Origin: Ignavibacteriales bacterium
GTDB lineage: Bacteria > Bacteroidota > Ignavibacteria > Ignavibacteriales > Ignavibacteriaceae
Direction of reading: 5' to 3'
Assembly: GCA_016707585.1 (NCBI GenBank)
Contig: JADJHL010000006.1
Location: 1 to 43,338, forward strand
DNA: 43,338 bases
Shown: piece by piece, positions 17,905-26,936 of the stretch
Layout of the letters: each line of letters opens with the position of its first letter
Position numbering within the stretch: position 1 is the first letter of the stretch
Translations under genes and position numbers: made by a program
The notes under the pieces: generated by a model
What the model was told of the DNA's origin: nothing
Databases searched by the model: none
The model's input: only the letters and a program-made list of their open reading frames with translations

Positions 17905-20900
17905 TCATTTAAGCAGAATCATTTTTTTTGATGAGACAAAATCTCCGGCTTGTAACTTGTAAACATAAACTCCACTTGCAAGGTTGCTTGCATCAAATTG
18001 TTGCTCATAACTCCCTGCATTTTTGTATTCGTTAACTAGTGTTGTTATTCTTCTGCCAAGAATATCGAATATTTCTAATTGTACTAATCCATCATTTGGT
18101 AAATCAAATTTGATTGTTGTAGATGGATTGAATGGATTTGGATAGTTTTGATGTAATGAATATTCCTTTGGAATTAATTGTTTTTCATCTTCTGAGTTAA
18201 TTCCAAATTTTGATTGAAGAATATCATTTAGTTTTGATAAATAGTCTGATGTGCCTTTTACAAGATATTTACCACCGCCAATTTTACCAAAGCCTGAATT
18301 TGTTGTGTCTAAGTTTAATGCTGTTGTAATAATATCTATCTCAGCATAAACAGCTTCTTCGCTATTTGGGTTTTGCTGGATGATATTATCAAACTTATTT
18401 ATTGCAGTTAAATATTCTTCTTTGCTTACATCGCAAAGTATTGATCTTTGATTGAATGCTCTAATAAGTAATGTATCTGTTTCTACTTCTAGTATTGAGT
18501 TAAATGCATTTTGTAATTCAGTAAAATAAGAAGGTTCTTCTCTTAATAGTTTACCAATTTCATAAAGCTTGTTATAAGCATAAAGCTTTTCTTCATTTGT
18601 ATAATTACCCTGAACTATAACCAGATAATAAGTTTGTGCTTCTTCAATTGCGCCACTATAAAAAAGTTTATCTGCAATAGTATAGTCTTCTTCAAGCACA
18701 CTGATATCAGTTGATTCTCGTTCTCGTGAATCAAGCGTATCAACGATCTGGCCATCTGTTGTTTGAATGATTAACTCAGAACCCGAACAAGGAGCATCTG
18801 GCAAAGGACAATAATCTGCGGTTGGATCATAATCTGCTTCGAGTGTACCAAGTCTTGATGGTGAAGGACCAACAACACCCCAATAATTATGATCAACAAA
18901 AAATTCTCTTGATCCTTCTCTGCTTCTTGTCCCTTTGATCAATGGTATAGTAAGATAAGTTGGAATTCCTGCCCTGTCATCACTGATCTCATTGAATCCA
19001 TAACTCAACAAAACATCACCCGAATTCAAAAATATTTCAGCACCATCAGGCAATGTTTGAGGTGCTGATGGTGGAAGTTGAGTAAATGTTCCGTTATTTC
19101 TTATAACGTTGCAACCGCCGATTGGATACCAGCAATCCGGATTTGCCAATTGTTGAACAAGGTTTGGGAATGAGCCAACATCAGAATAAACACCACACTT
19201 ATAATTATATTCAATTGAATTTACACCAAGGTCCGGAGAAGAATATGCAAGTAAAACTCCAAAATTATGATAACGAATTGTATTATTTCTCAGATAACCA
19301 CCACTGCTGCTCATTGATATTCCAGGCATTGGTGAACCAACATTAGATTGAATTCCTAAAATTGTGTTTTTAGAAATATAAGCTGAACTTACCATATTAA
19401 AGTAAAGACCAAGGTTGCATTGATTGATTGAATTTTCTTTGATTACTACTTCTGAACAATTAACAACAGAAATACCTGTTCCGCAATTAGATATGCTGCT
19501 CTTATAAATTATTGGTGTATTTAAAGTTGAATATGAATCTCCATTACCGAAATGAAATAAAGCAATACCTGCGTTTGAACAATTAGAAATATTAACATTT
19601 GATACATTAATTGTTGCTTCATTCTCAACAGTTATTCCGTTTATTGGGCCAGTAATATTACAATAAGAAATTATTGGTGAGGCGTTTGGGTTAACAACGA
19701 CACCCACAGATGTTGAGGAATTATATTCAAGTGTTAACCTAGACGAACTTGATAATCCTAAAACCTGTGCATTACCTTCAAGAATAAGTTTTGCACCATT
19801 GTTAAATACTATTTTACTATTGCTGTTGCCGTACTTTATTTTGCCACCTGCTTTAATTGTAATATCTGCATTTGCTGTATATGTACCGTTTATTGTTAGA
19901 GTTGCTCCGGATTCGATTGACATATCATCATACAAAGTCGGGATGTTATTAACAGTTTCATTATAAACAAGCTTGCCACCGTATTTAACAACTGGTGCTA
20001 CCTGAAATAAGTAGCCTTCTCCTGCTGGAAAAGTGAGTGTTTGTGTTGTTTGATTTTGAAAAGTAATATCAAAATTATTTGATGGCTCAATATTTCTGAA
20101 ACGAAAGTTAGTAAAACCTGAATTTGTTGTTTTGGGTTTTACTGTTACATTTACATTTGTTGAATTTGTAGTGTGTTGATTTGTTAGCAGAAAATAATAA
20201 TAATCATTCCCTAAATACTCTTTGTGGTTAAACAATCCTGCATGAAAGTTACATGTGCTTGCTGATGATTGTAATGAAATATAATTACCTAAAAAATTCC
20301 CTACGCCCGTTATATCTAATCCCTGACGAAGTAGAATGTAATTACCCGAATAATTTAAATTTAGCAATGTTTTGCCTAAAGTACTTTTAAGTCTTAACCC
20401 TATTTCCTGTCCTTTATACCATATATCACGTTTTGCATACTCACCGTTTATTAGCGTATCAACCATACCAACTATAAACACATCGTGAGGTGGTGGAAGC
20501 CACATAAGTTTAGATTTTTGAGAATAATATATCTCATAGAAAAAGCCCTTTACTCCATGTGCTAAAGTCAACATTGTTTCTGCACTTAATTGGGATGGAG
20601 TTGGTGGTCTAAGCCAATAATAATTTGATGAACCATCAGGGATGTAACCCCAGGTTTGTAACGCAACCAAGAATGTATCGGTATATGTTGATGCCGCCTG
20701 AAGCGAATTCCTTAGAAGATCAAGACCTTTGGTATCTGAATAATATGAACCATCCGGGTTTACCAGATAAGGGAAAAACCAGTACATTAATCTTTTCGGT
20801 TTTGCAATATTCATCCAATGCATAAATGTAGAATCCAAATCTCTGTGTAAATTATATGCTGGATAATAATGTGTAAGTAACTTTTGTTCAACGCTCAGTT

Positions 20901-22053
20901 CATCAATAATTTCCTGAAGTTTTGCAATTGGATAATAACAATCCAAGGAATGAGGTTCATCAATGGTGGACCAATATTTTAGTTTATCCATAAATAATGG
21001 GTTTTCATTTTGGAATTTTGAAATGTATTGAGTAATTAATTCTTTTGATAGCAAAGGTTCATCAATAAATCTTTTCTTCCAAATTAAACTATCATAAACT
21101 TCAATGTTGTCAACATATAATGGTGCATTGCCAGACCATATTACTTTATATTGAACAGATGTACCTGCAAGTAAAAATGTAGAGAAGTCCGCATTCTTTT
21201 GCGGGAGGGTATTTGGCAATGGAAAAACATTTTCATTTCCTTTTATTTGTGTTGAGTTTTCTCCGTGGTTATAGATAAGCGTTATAGTTTTATAATTTTC
21301 AGTTAAGTCTGCTGTGGTTAGAACAGTGTCTTTTAAAACCTTTTCCAGAATCCAATCTGCAACCCAATTACCCGGACTTACTTCATAAATTTTATGATAC
21401 CCGCGTAAAACCTGTAAAGTACAAACTTCTGCAACTTCCTGTGGAATATATTGTCCTCTTTTCAATTTAAAATTAGCTATATAATTAATAGGAATTCCAT
21501 TAGCTATATAACCGTAAACATAAGTTGGGTATTGATAATAATGTGGACCATAAACAAGTGAATCACCCGGTTGACTGTTTTGATTCGACTTCCAGCCTTT
21601 TGTACCATCATTATCTGTGTATTCTGCTCCACTTGTATAATTACCACTTTGAATATGTTTGACTTTAATATTGTAATTGAACTTGTTATCTCCTTCAGCT
21701 TCCCATTTTGAATACATTGCATTTGAAAAGTAATATATCCAATCAACTTTCTCAGAATGATATCCTGGATATCCAGGATCACCGGGGAAAGGATTAGCTG
21801 CATAAATATATTTAAATTGGCTCAGTTGATCTAAATTTGACTGTTGTTGAATTAAGGAAATGTATCTGCGTGCTGTTTGATAAATGGAATTAATTCCCAT
21901 TTCTTTTATTTGATCGTAATTACTATAATTTGTGTTATTATCAGGTGAATAACCGAATGTACCAAACAAAAACTCATCTAATTCTTGCTGCTGGCTATAA
22001 ACAAAATTTGATAAGAATATTATCAGGCTTATTAATAATAATTTGTTTTCCAT
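17905..22053 (-). CDS. T9SS-sorted protein: barrel-like putative glycosidase, beta-helix, helical region
   Basis: A 1382-residue exported protein with no family I can name. The signal peptide is residues 1-20. Residues about 25-600 look like a (beta/alpha)8-type glycosidase: 'EFLFGTFGY', 'KLKYWSTIDEPHSLDC' with Glu366 after a strand, 'HYYPAYN', 'LVALQTWGYIPDG' and 'AETMLTLAHGVKGFFYEIYY', the last resembling strand 7-8 of GH-A clan enzymes. About 690-1070 is a right-handed parallel beta-helix with repeated 'N..I..C..GI' turns. About 1125-1265 is helical and TPR-like. The last 80 residues are a T9SS sorting domain ('HQNYPNPFNPSTTIKFDLP' to 'KKMILLK'), so it should reach the cell surface. It lies 80 bases after another beta-helix T9SS gene. 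A glycosidase role is inference from the motifs; an adhesin or lyase is possible. Confidence 0.7.
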   Translation of the reverse strand: MENKLLLISLIIFLSNFVYSQQQELDEFLFGTFGYSPDNNTNYSNYDQIKEMGINSIYQTARRYISLIQQQSNLDQLSQFKYIYAANPFPGDPGYPGYHSEKVDWIYYFSNAMYSKWEAEGDNKFNYNIKVKHIQSGNYTSGAEYTDNDGTKGWKSNQNSQPGDSLVYGPHYYQYPTYVYGYIANGIPINYIANFKLKRGQYIPQEVAEVCTLQVLRGYHKIYEVSPGNWVADWILEKVLKDTVLTTADLTENYKTITLIYNHGENSTQIKGNENVFPLPNTLPQKNADFSTFLLAGTSVQYKVIWSGNAPLYVDNIEVYDSLIWKKRFIDEPLLSKELITQYISKFQNENPLFMDKLKYWSTIDEPHSLDCYYPIAKLQEIIDELSVEQKLLTHYYPAYNLHRDLDSTFMHWMNIAKPKRLMYWFFPYLVNPDGSYYSDTKGLDLLRNSLQAASTYTDTFLVALQTWGYIPDGSSNYYWLRPPTPSQLSAETMLTLAHGVKGFFYEIYYSQKSKLMWLPPPHDVFIVGMVDTLINGEYAKRDIWYKGQEIGLRLKSTLGKTLLNLNYSGNYILLRQGLDITGVGNFLGNYISLQSSASTCNFHAGLFNHKEYLGNDYYYFLLTNQHTTNSTNVNVTVKPKTTNSGFTNFRFRNIEPSNNFDITFQNQTTQTLTFPAGEGYLFQVAPVVKYGGKLVYNETVNNIPTLYDDMSIESGATLTINGTYTANADITIKAGGKIKYGNSNSKIVFNNGAKLILEGNAQVLGLSSSSRLTLEYNSSTSVGVVVNPNASPIISYCNITGPINGITVENEATINVSNVNISNCSNAGIALFHFGNGDSYSTLNTPIIYKSSISNCGTGISVVNCSEVVIKENSINQCNLGLYFNMVSSAYISKNTILGIQSNVGSPMPGISMSSSGGYLRNNTIRYHNFGVLLAYSSPDLGVNSIEYNYKCGVYSDVGSFPNLVQQLANPDCWYPIGGCNVIRNNGTFTQLPPSAPQTLPDGAEIFLNSGDVLLSYGFNEISDDRAGIPTYLTIPLIKGTRSREGSREFFVDHNYWGVVGPSPSRLGTLEADYDPTADYCPLPDAPCSGSELIIQTTDGQIVDTLDSRERESTDISVLEEDYTIADKLFYSGAIEEAQTYYLVIVQGNYTNEEKLYAYNKLYEIGKLLREEPSYFTELQNAFNSILEVETDTLLIRAFNQRSILCDVSKEEYLTAINKFDNIIQQNPNSEEAVYAEIDIITTALNLDTTNSGFGKIGGGKYLVKGTSDYLSKLNDILQSKFGINSEDEKQLIPKEYSLHQNYPNPFNPSTTIKFDLPNDGLVQLEIFDILGRRITTLVNEYKNAGSYEQQFDASNLASGVYVYKLQAGDFVSSKKMILLK

Positions 22054-22133
22054 CTTTAACTCCCAACTATATATATTTATTAAATTACTTTAATTGCTAT
22101 ACTTTTTTTTATTTAACATTTTAGCATTTGGCG

Positions 22134-23885
22134 CTATTTCAACAATAACATTTTCTTTACCTGGGAATAAACAGGAATGTTATTTTCACTTATTACATCT
22201 ATCTTGTATAAATATATTCCGCTTGCAAGATTTTGAACTGCTGATCGTGAATTGTCATTATTATTCATCGAAAAAGTTACTTCATAATACCCGCTCACTT
22301 GAACTTGATTTACAAGAACATTTACTAACTCGCCATTAATATCATATACCCTTAGCTTTACATAACTTCTTTCTTTTAGCCTGTAACTTATCGTTGTAGT
22401 TGGATTAAATGGATTCGGGTAGTTCTGATAAAGCTGGTAATCCGTAATAAGCTGTGGATAATTTTCAATTCCTGTAATGATAACAACTTTTTCTTCTGAA
22501 GGTTTTGACTCATTTGCTTGGTTATCCACACAAGTTACTTTGTAAACATACTTTGTAACATTATGTGGGTTTATTTGAACCAAAAATGTATCTGTAGATG
22601 ATGAAATTAGTTTTGTTGAATCAATCGTAAAGTTTATAACCGTATCACGATATACCTTATAAAACGAGGTATCTGCTTCTGTGTTTCGATTCCAATTTAA
22701 AGTTATATAATTTGAATCATCCAAGGCAGTAAGATTTAATGGGGGTGAAGGTGCCAGATCAAGATATTTATAGCTTACACCAAAAGGTCCGCCATATAAT
22801 CCAATATCACTCCTACTTCCATCTTTATCAAGCATATTTGGATCACCAGCATCTATTAATGGTGAGAACATTTGAAGATGAAAGTCCATACTATCCGTAT
22901 TTACGTACATCGGATCATAGGAAATATTTGTAGTGTCAGGTGAATAATTGATATAATTTTGATTGTTTCCCCAAACATTGTTGTACTTAAAATAAGGTGT
23001 ATCTGTTGAACCTGAATATTTTCTATAACCAACATTACCATTAGTTATTGAATTATTTACTGTAAAGTCTCTGCCATAACTTAAAATACCCGCGTAAGAA
23101 AAATATCCATATACATTATTATTGGTTAAAGTATCCCACGCATATGTTTCAATTCCTTTATTACTATTGTTAGAGATGATGAGATTATTATTTATCCGTG
23201 TACCATAACTGAAAATACAGTCAATGCCCGTTGAATTACTGTTTTGCAAATTAATTATGTTATTAAAAATAAATGGGGTGGCACCCACCCCACTATTTAT
23301 ACCAACACCAGTAGGAATAATTAGATTATTTTCTATTAGGGAGGAATTAATATCATCCATTGAAATTCCATAAGCTGAAAAATTAATTAAATTACTATTT
23401 ACACTAACTTGACCTCCACCTGATAAAATTCCATCTATACCATAAAAAATATTATTTTGCTCAATAATCCCACTTGTACTTACTAACGATGGCGATATAT
23501 ATACACCATTTCCTGTTAAATTTTCATCCGACACAATAATGTTGAACCCTTTTAAATAACAACTATCTTTAAACCAAATAGAAGGATAACCTGGTTGTAA
23601 CAAACCTCGTGTATCAACCACAGTGCTATCCCAATCAGAACCAATCAATGAAAGACCGGGTATCATAACAACAGTTTCTTTATACACTCCATTAGCAACA
23701 TAAACCGTATCACCAAAGCTGCAAATGTTAATACACTTTTGTATGCTGTCTGCGGCTGTTTGCCAACTCGTGTAGGGTGGTTGGCTTGTGCCGGACTTAC
23801 TTACGTAACGGATGGTCGCTTCGCTAAAGGAAAAAGATAAAAGTAAAAAGAATAAAGAAAGGGAAAGGAAATATTTTAATTTCAT
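22134..23885 (-). CDS. T9SS-sorted right-handed beta-helix protein with FnIII domain
   Basis: A 583-residue exported protein. A signal peptide (about 1-23) is followed by 'TIRYVSKSGTSQPPYTSWQTA', 'CSFGDTVYVANGVYKETV' and 'IPGLSLIGSDWDSTVVDT', the usual opening of pectate-lyase-like/DUF1565 beta-helices. Asn-rich helix coils follow to about residue 350 ('SSLIENNLIIP', 'TRINNNLIISNNS'). A fibronectin-III-like domain ('PPLNLTALDDSNYITLNWNR') comes next, then a T9SS sorting domain ('YQNYPNPFNPTTTISYRL' ending 'KKMLLLK'). Such proteins bind or cleave polysaccharides or act as adhesins; no lyase catalytic residues can be assigned. It is upstream of and co-directional with the 1382-aa protein, which has a similar beta-helix, suggesting a functional pair. 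Confidence 0.75.
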   Translation of the reverse strand: MKLKYFLSLSLFFLLLSFSFSEATIRYVSKSGTSQPPYTSWQTAADSIQKCINICSFGDTVYVANGVYKETVVMIPGLSLIGSDWDSTVVDTRGLLQPGYPSIWFKDSCYLKGFNIIVSDENLTGNGVYISPSLVSTSGIIEQNNIFYGIDGILSGGGQVSVNSNLINFSAYGISMDDINSSLIENNLIIPTGVGINSGVGATPFIFNNIINLQNSNSTGIDCIFSYGTRINNNLIISNNSNKGIETYAWDTLTNNNVYGYFSYAGILSYGRDFTVNNSITNGNVGYRKYSGSTDTPYFKYNNVWGNNQNYINYSPDTTNISYDPMYVNTDSMDFHLQMFSPLIDAGDPNMLDKDGSRSDIGLYGGPFGVSYKYLDLAPSPPLNLTALDDSNYITLNWNRNTEADTSFYKVYRDTVINFTIDSTKLISSSTDTFLVQINPHNVTKYVYKVTCVDNQANESKPSEEKVVIITGIENYPQLITDYQLYQNYPNPFNPTTTISYRLKERSYVKLRVYDINGELVNVLVNQVQVSGYYEVTFSMNNNDNSRSAVQNLASGIYLYKIDVISENNIPVYSQVKKMLLLK

Positions 23886-24126
23886 AAGAGCCTCAACCTA
23901 ATTTGGTTAAATCTTAATTGTAACTTATAAAATGTTTTGGTTAAGTACGAGCAAACAAAAAAGACGGTATTGATTAATCTTAAAATTCAAAATATTTAAT
24001 ACAATTTGTGTTTGTAAAGTCTAAAAATTGTATAATTAAAAATTAAATATCTTAGCAACTTAAACTCTATATTTGGCTTACTAAAAAACAGATATTTGAA
24101 TAGAATAAGACGAATTTAGACTAACG
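23886..24126. other. Divergent intergenic region between beta-helix gene and sensory operon
   Basis: About 240 AT-rich bases between genes pointing apart, so promoters for both must be here. I see no strong hairpin, no sigma-54 type GG-N10-GC signature and no Shine-Dalgarno before the plus-strand ATG at 24127 ('GACTAACGATG'). Confidence 0.4.
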
Positions 24127-25443
24127 ATGAACGCTGAAAAAATATTTTATATAATTCTAAGTACAATTTTAGTTACGGTGTTTATACTTTTTACTTTTGT
24201 GTTTTCACCGGGCGAGTTTAATACTTCACGCACTTCAAAGCAAAAAACTATTTACTTTGTTGATCATATCTCAGCAGCACACCAAAAAGTTATTGATTTA
24301 TTTAATGAGCGAAACAAAGGTTCGATTAAAGTTGAAACAATAAATCTTTCGTTTGATAAGTTTAGCACTAACGAAAGAAAAGAATTGTTAGCAAGATATT
24401 TAAGAAGTAAAAATAATCGTATAGATGTTTTTGCTGTTGATCAGATATGGGTTCCGAGATTTGTTAAATGGGGCAAACCTTTAGACGCATTTATTGATAG
24501 CACAGAAAAAGCTAATTTATTTTCTGATGCCCTTAAAACTTGTATTAATAAAAACTCGCTTGTTGCGGTACCGCTTTACATTGATATTGCTGTAATGTTT
24601 TACCGCGATGATTTGATTAACAAACTACCTGATTATCCTATGATAAGAAAAAAATTAAATGCATCAATTACGTGGGAAGATTTTATCAATCTTAACTCGC
24701 GTGTAAATAAAAATGGTAAACCATTTTTTATTTTTCAAGCGGATGATTATGAAGGATTGATTTGTGCATTTACGGAATTAATGGCAAATCAAAATAATCC
24801 GATTATAGATGCAAATGGTAAAGTGTTTATTGATTCGCCTGAAGGGAAAAAATCGCTGCAACTTCTTGTGGATTTAGTTAACAAGTACAAAGCTGCACCG
24901 GAAGAAGTAACTTCACTTAAAGAAAATGAAAGTTATAGACTTTTTATAAAAGATAATGCTCACTTTTTACGCGGCTGGACAAGTATGCTTGGTGATGAAA
25001 CAATTCAAATTCCTGATGATGTAAAAGAAAATGTAAAAATGATTCCTGTGCCTCATTTTACAGGCTCAAATACAGCTTCTGTTTATGGCGGCTGGAATTT
25101 AATGGTATCAAATTATTCAGAAAAAATTCCTGAAGTAATGAAGTTTGTAAAGTTTTTATTAAGTGTGGAATCGCAAAAAATTATGTACGAAGAGCGCGGT
25201 TATCTGCCAATAAATAATAAGCTATATTCAGATAGCAATTATGTAAAACTGCATCCGGAATTAAGATTTTTAAAACAAGTTTTACAAACCGGAGTTCACA
25301 GACCATTTTTACAAAACTACACAAGTGTTTCAGATATTTTATCATACTACATTAAAAGAGCAATAAAGAATGAAATAAGTGTTGATGAAGCTTTAAATGA
25401 AGCTACAAGAAAAATTAATGAAAAAGCGATTTTGGTAAAGTAG
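24127..25443 (+). CDS. Membrane-tethered extracellular solute-binding protein, family 1 (sugar-type)
   Basis: A 438-residue periplasmic-binding-protein fold of the sugar ABC transporter type, but held by an N-terminal hydrophobic segment (about residues 7-27, 'FYIILSTILVTVFILFTFVF') without a lipobox Cys or clear cleavage site. Family-1 features are 'HQKVIDLFNERNKGSIKVET', 'RIDVFAVDQIWVPRFVKWGK', 'AVPLYIDIAVMFYRDDLINK', 'ASITWEDFINL', 'SVYGGWNLMVSNYSEKIPEV' and 'VKFLLSVESQKIM'. No permease or ATPase gene is present on either side. It is followed 2 bases later by a histidine kinase and then a sigma-54 activator. The likely job is therefore ligand sensing for the kinase rather than transport. 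The ligand is unknown; an oligosaccharide is reasonable given the surroundings. Confidence 0.85.
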   Translation: MNAEKIFYIILSTILVTVFILFTFVFSPGEFNTSRTSKQKTIYFVDHISAAHQKVIDLFNERNKGSIKVETINLSFDKFSTNERKELLARYLRSKNNRIDVFAVDQIWVPRFVKWGKPLDAFIDSTEKANLFSDALKTCINKNSLVAVPLYIDIAVMFYRDDLINKLPDYPMIRKKLNASITWEDFINLNSRVNKNGKPFFIFQADDYEGLICAFTELMANQNNPIIDANGKVFIDSPEGKKSLQLLVDLVNKYKAAPEEVTSLKENESYRLFIKDNAHFLRGWTSMLGDETIQIPDDVKENVKMIPVPHFTGSNTASVYGGWNLMVSNYSEKIPEVMKFVKFLLSVESQKIMYEERGYLPINNKLYSDSNYVKLHPELRFLKQVLQTGVHRPFLQNYTSVSDILSYYIKRAIKNEISVDEALNEATRKINEKAILVK

Positions 25444-25445
25444 TT

Positions 25446-26924
25446 ATGAGTCCTAAAAAAATATTTGAAAAAATAAAAGAATATCATTTTGAGTTTAAAC
25501 ACGTTACAGTGTTGTTTATCATTTTGTTTTCGTTCCAGGTAATTATATCGTTTATTAATAAAGCCGCAGTAAAAAGTTTTTTAAGTACAACACAGGAATG
25601 GTATCAGAAAGATTCCGCAGAAGAAATTGCTAATCTTACAGCTACATCCTTAGAACTTGTGTTAGAATCGATTGATCCGCAAAAAACATTAAACAAAGAT
25701 CAGGAAAACAAAGCTGTTCAAGCGTTTGATATTATTTTTAGTCAGCAGCAATTAAAACACAATATAGAAGGTTTGTATGTTATTGTAAGATTTGGAAATG
25801 AAGTTTATGCTATTGATGACGGCAGAACATTTTTTAGATTTTTAGTTTCTCATAGTAAAATAAATCAAACAACAGATAAAAATAAATTAGCTGTTGTAGA
25901 GATGTACAAAAAAGTTGAGCGGGAATTAAATGTAAAAGAAGAAATAAAAAGTATTATCACTGATAAAAAAACTTTTAACATTTTTGTTCCATTTGTTTTA
26001 CGCGGCGAGTATATTGGAGCCGTTTATATGAAAAACACTCCTGATTTTAGTTTTATTAGTAACCAGGTAATTAGCAATTATGATGAAACATCTGTTATTT
26101 ATCTTTCTTTAATTTTGCTTGGACTTCTTGCAATGTATTTTATTTCATCATACACGGTTAAGGAAAGAGATGATGCTCAGAAAATGTTGTTTGATGAGCA
26201 TGAAACAAGCCTTAAAAAGCAAATCAATTATGAAAAGGAATTAATTTTTACAAAACGGATTTATCACACGCATCATAAAGCGGAAAAAGTTATGGGATTT
26301 ATTAAAGAAGATTTGCGTGTACTTTCACCAGAGAATATAAATGATATAAAATATCGTGTTTCAAAATATTCTAATTTTATCTCGCGTGTAATTTATGATA
26401 TGAAATGGTATGATCCGCCAGTGCAAACAATTCGTAACCAGATTTTTAGAACCAATTTAAATGAAGTAATAAAGTTTTTAGTTGATAACATTTTTTTAAG
26501 AATAACATCAAAATCAAATGCTTATGAAATCAAGCTGGAAACAGATCCAAAGCTTCCTGTTGTGCCAATAAACGAGTTTGTGGTTTGGGAAATAATTGAG
26601 CCACTTATTCAAAACAGTATTGATCACGGCGGTGAAAAGGGAATAGAGATAAATTGCAAAACCAGGTTTGATGAATCAACAAATAAATCTTTTATTATTA
26701 TTGAAGACAACGGAAAAGGAATTGAGCAGGAATTATTAAAGGTCAATGAAAACGGAATTAAAAATGTTTTTATAGAAAATGTCACCACTAAGCAATCAGG
26801 TTTGCAAAATTCTGGTTACGGGTGTTACATTGCTTACGAAATATCCAAACGATGTGGATGGGATATTGATGCAGAAAATCTTGATAAAGGCGGCTGCAGG
26901 TTTACAATTACAATTTATAATTAA
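25446..26924 (+). CDS. Sensor histidine kinase with periplasmic domain and non-standard H-box
   Basis: A 492-residue inner-membrane kinase. Transmembrane helices are at about 20-37 and 216-236, enclosing a periplasmic domain of about 180 residues with 'GEYIGAVYMKNTPDFSF' just before the second helix. A coiled-coil-like linker ('FDEHETSLKKQINYEKE') leads to a dimerisation segment with 'IYHTHHKAEKVMGFIKEDL'. His274, His276 and His277 are the candidates for phosphorylation; the usual 'HE-L-RTPL' box is absent. The ATPase domain is complete: N-box 'WEIIEPLIQNSIDHGGE', G1 'IIEDNGKGIEQ' and G2 'NSGYGCYIAYEI'. It starts immediately after the solute-binding-protein stop and is 12 bases before the regulator ATG. 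It probably reads the state of the binding protein and phosphorylates the sigma-54 activator. Confidence 0.85.
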   Translation: MSPKKIFEKIKEYHFEFKHVTVLFIILFSFQVIISFINKAAVKSFLSTTQEWYQKDSAEEIANLTATSLELVLESIDPQKTLNKDQENKAVQAFDIIFSQQQLKHNIEGLYVIVRFGNEVYAIDDGRTFFRFLVSHSKINQTTDKNKLAVVEMYKKVERELNVKEEIKSIITDKKTFNIFVPFVLRGEYIGAVYMKNTPDFSFISNQVISNYDETSVIYLSLILLGLLAMYFISSYTVKERDDAQKMLFDEHETSLKKQINYEKELIFTKRIYHTHHKAEKVMGFIKEDLRVLSPENINDIKYRVSKYSNFISRVIYDMKWYDPPVQTIRNQIFRTNLNEVIKFLVDNIFLRITSKSNAYEIKLETDPKLPVVPINEFVVWEIIEPLIQNSIDHGGEKGIEINCKTRFDESTNKSFIIIEDNGKGIEQELLKVNENGIKNVFIENVTTKQSGLQNSGYGCYIAYEISKRCGWDIDAENLDKGGCRFTITIYN

Positions 26925-26936
26925 TCGGAAGTGCAA

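Noticed and set aside
18840..19990. CRISPR or tandem DNA repeat suggested by recurring short words in this stretch
   Set aside because: The recurrence is at protein level, from beta-helix coils with similar Asn/Ile/Gly patterns; no regular DNA repeat-spacer spacing exists.
24127..25443. Part of a complete sugar ABC transporter
   Set aside because: No permease or ATP-binding gene is found on either side; the neighbours are signalling proteins and a beta-helix gene.
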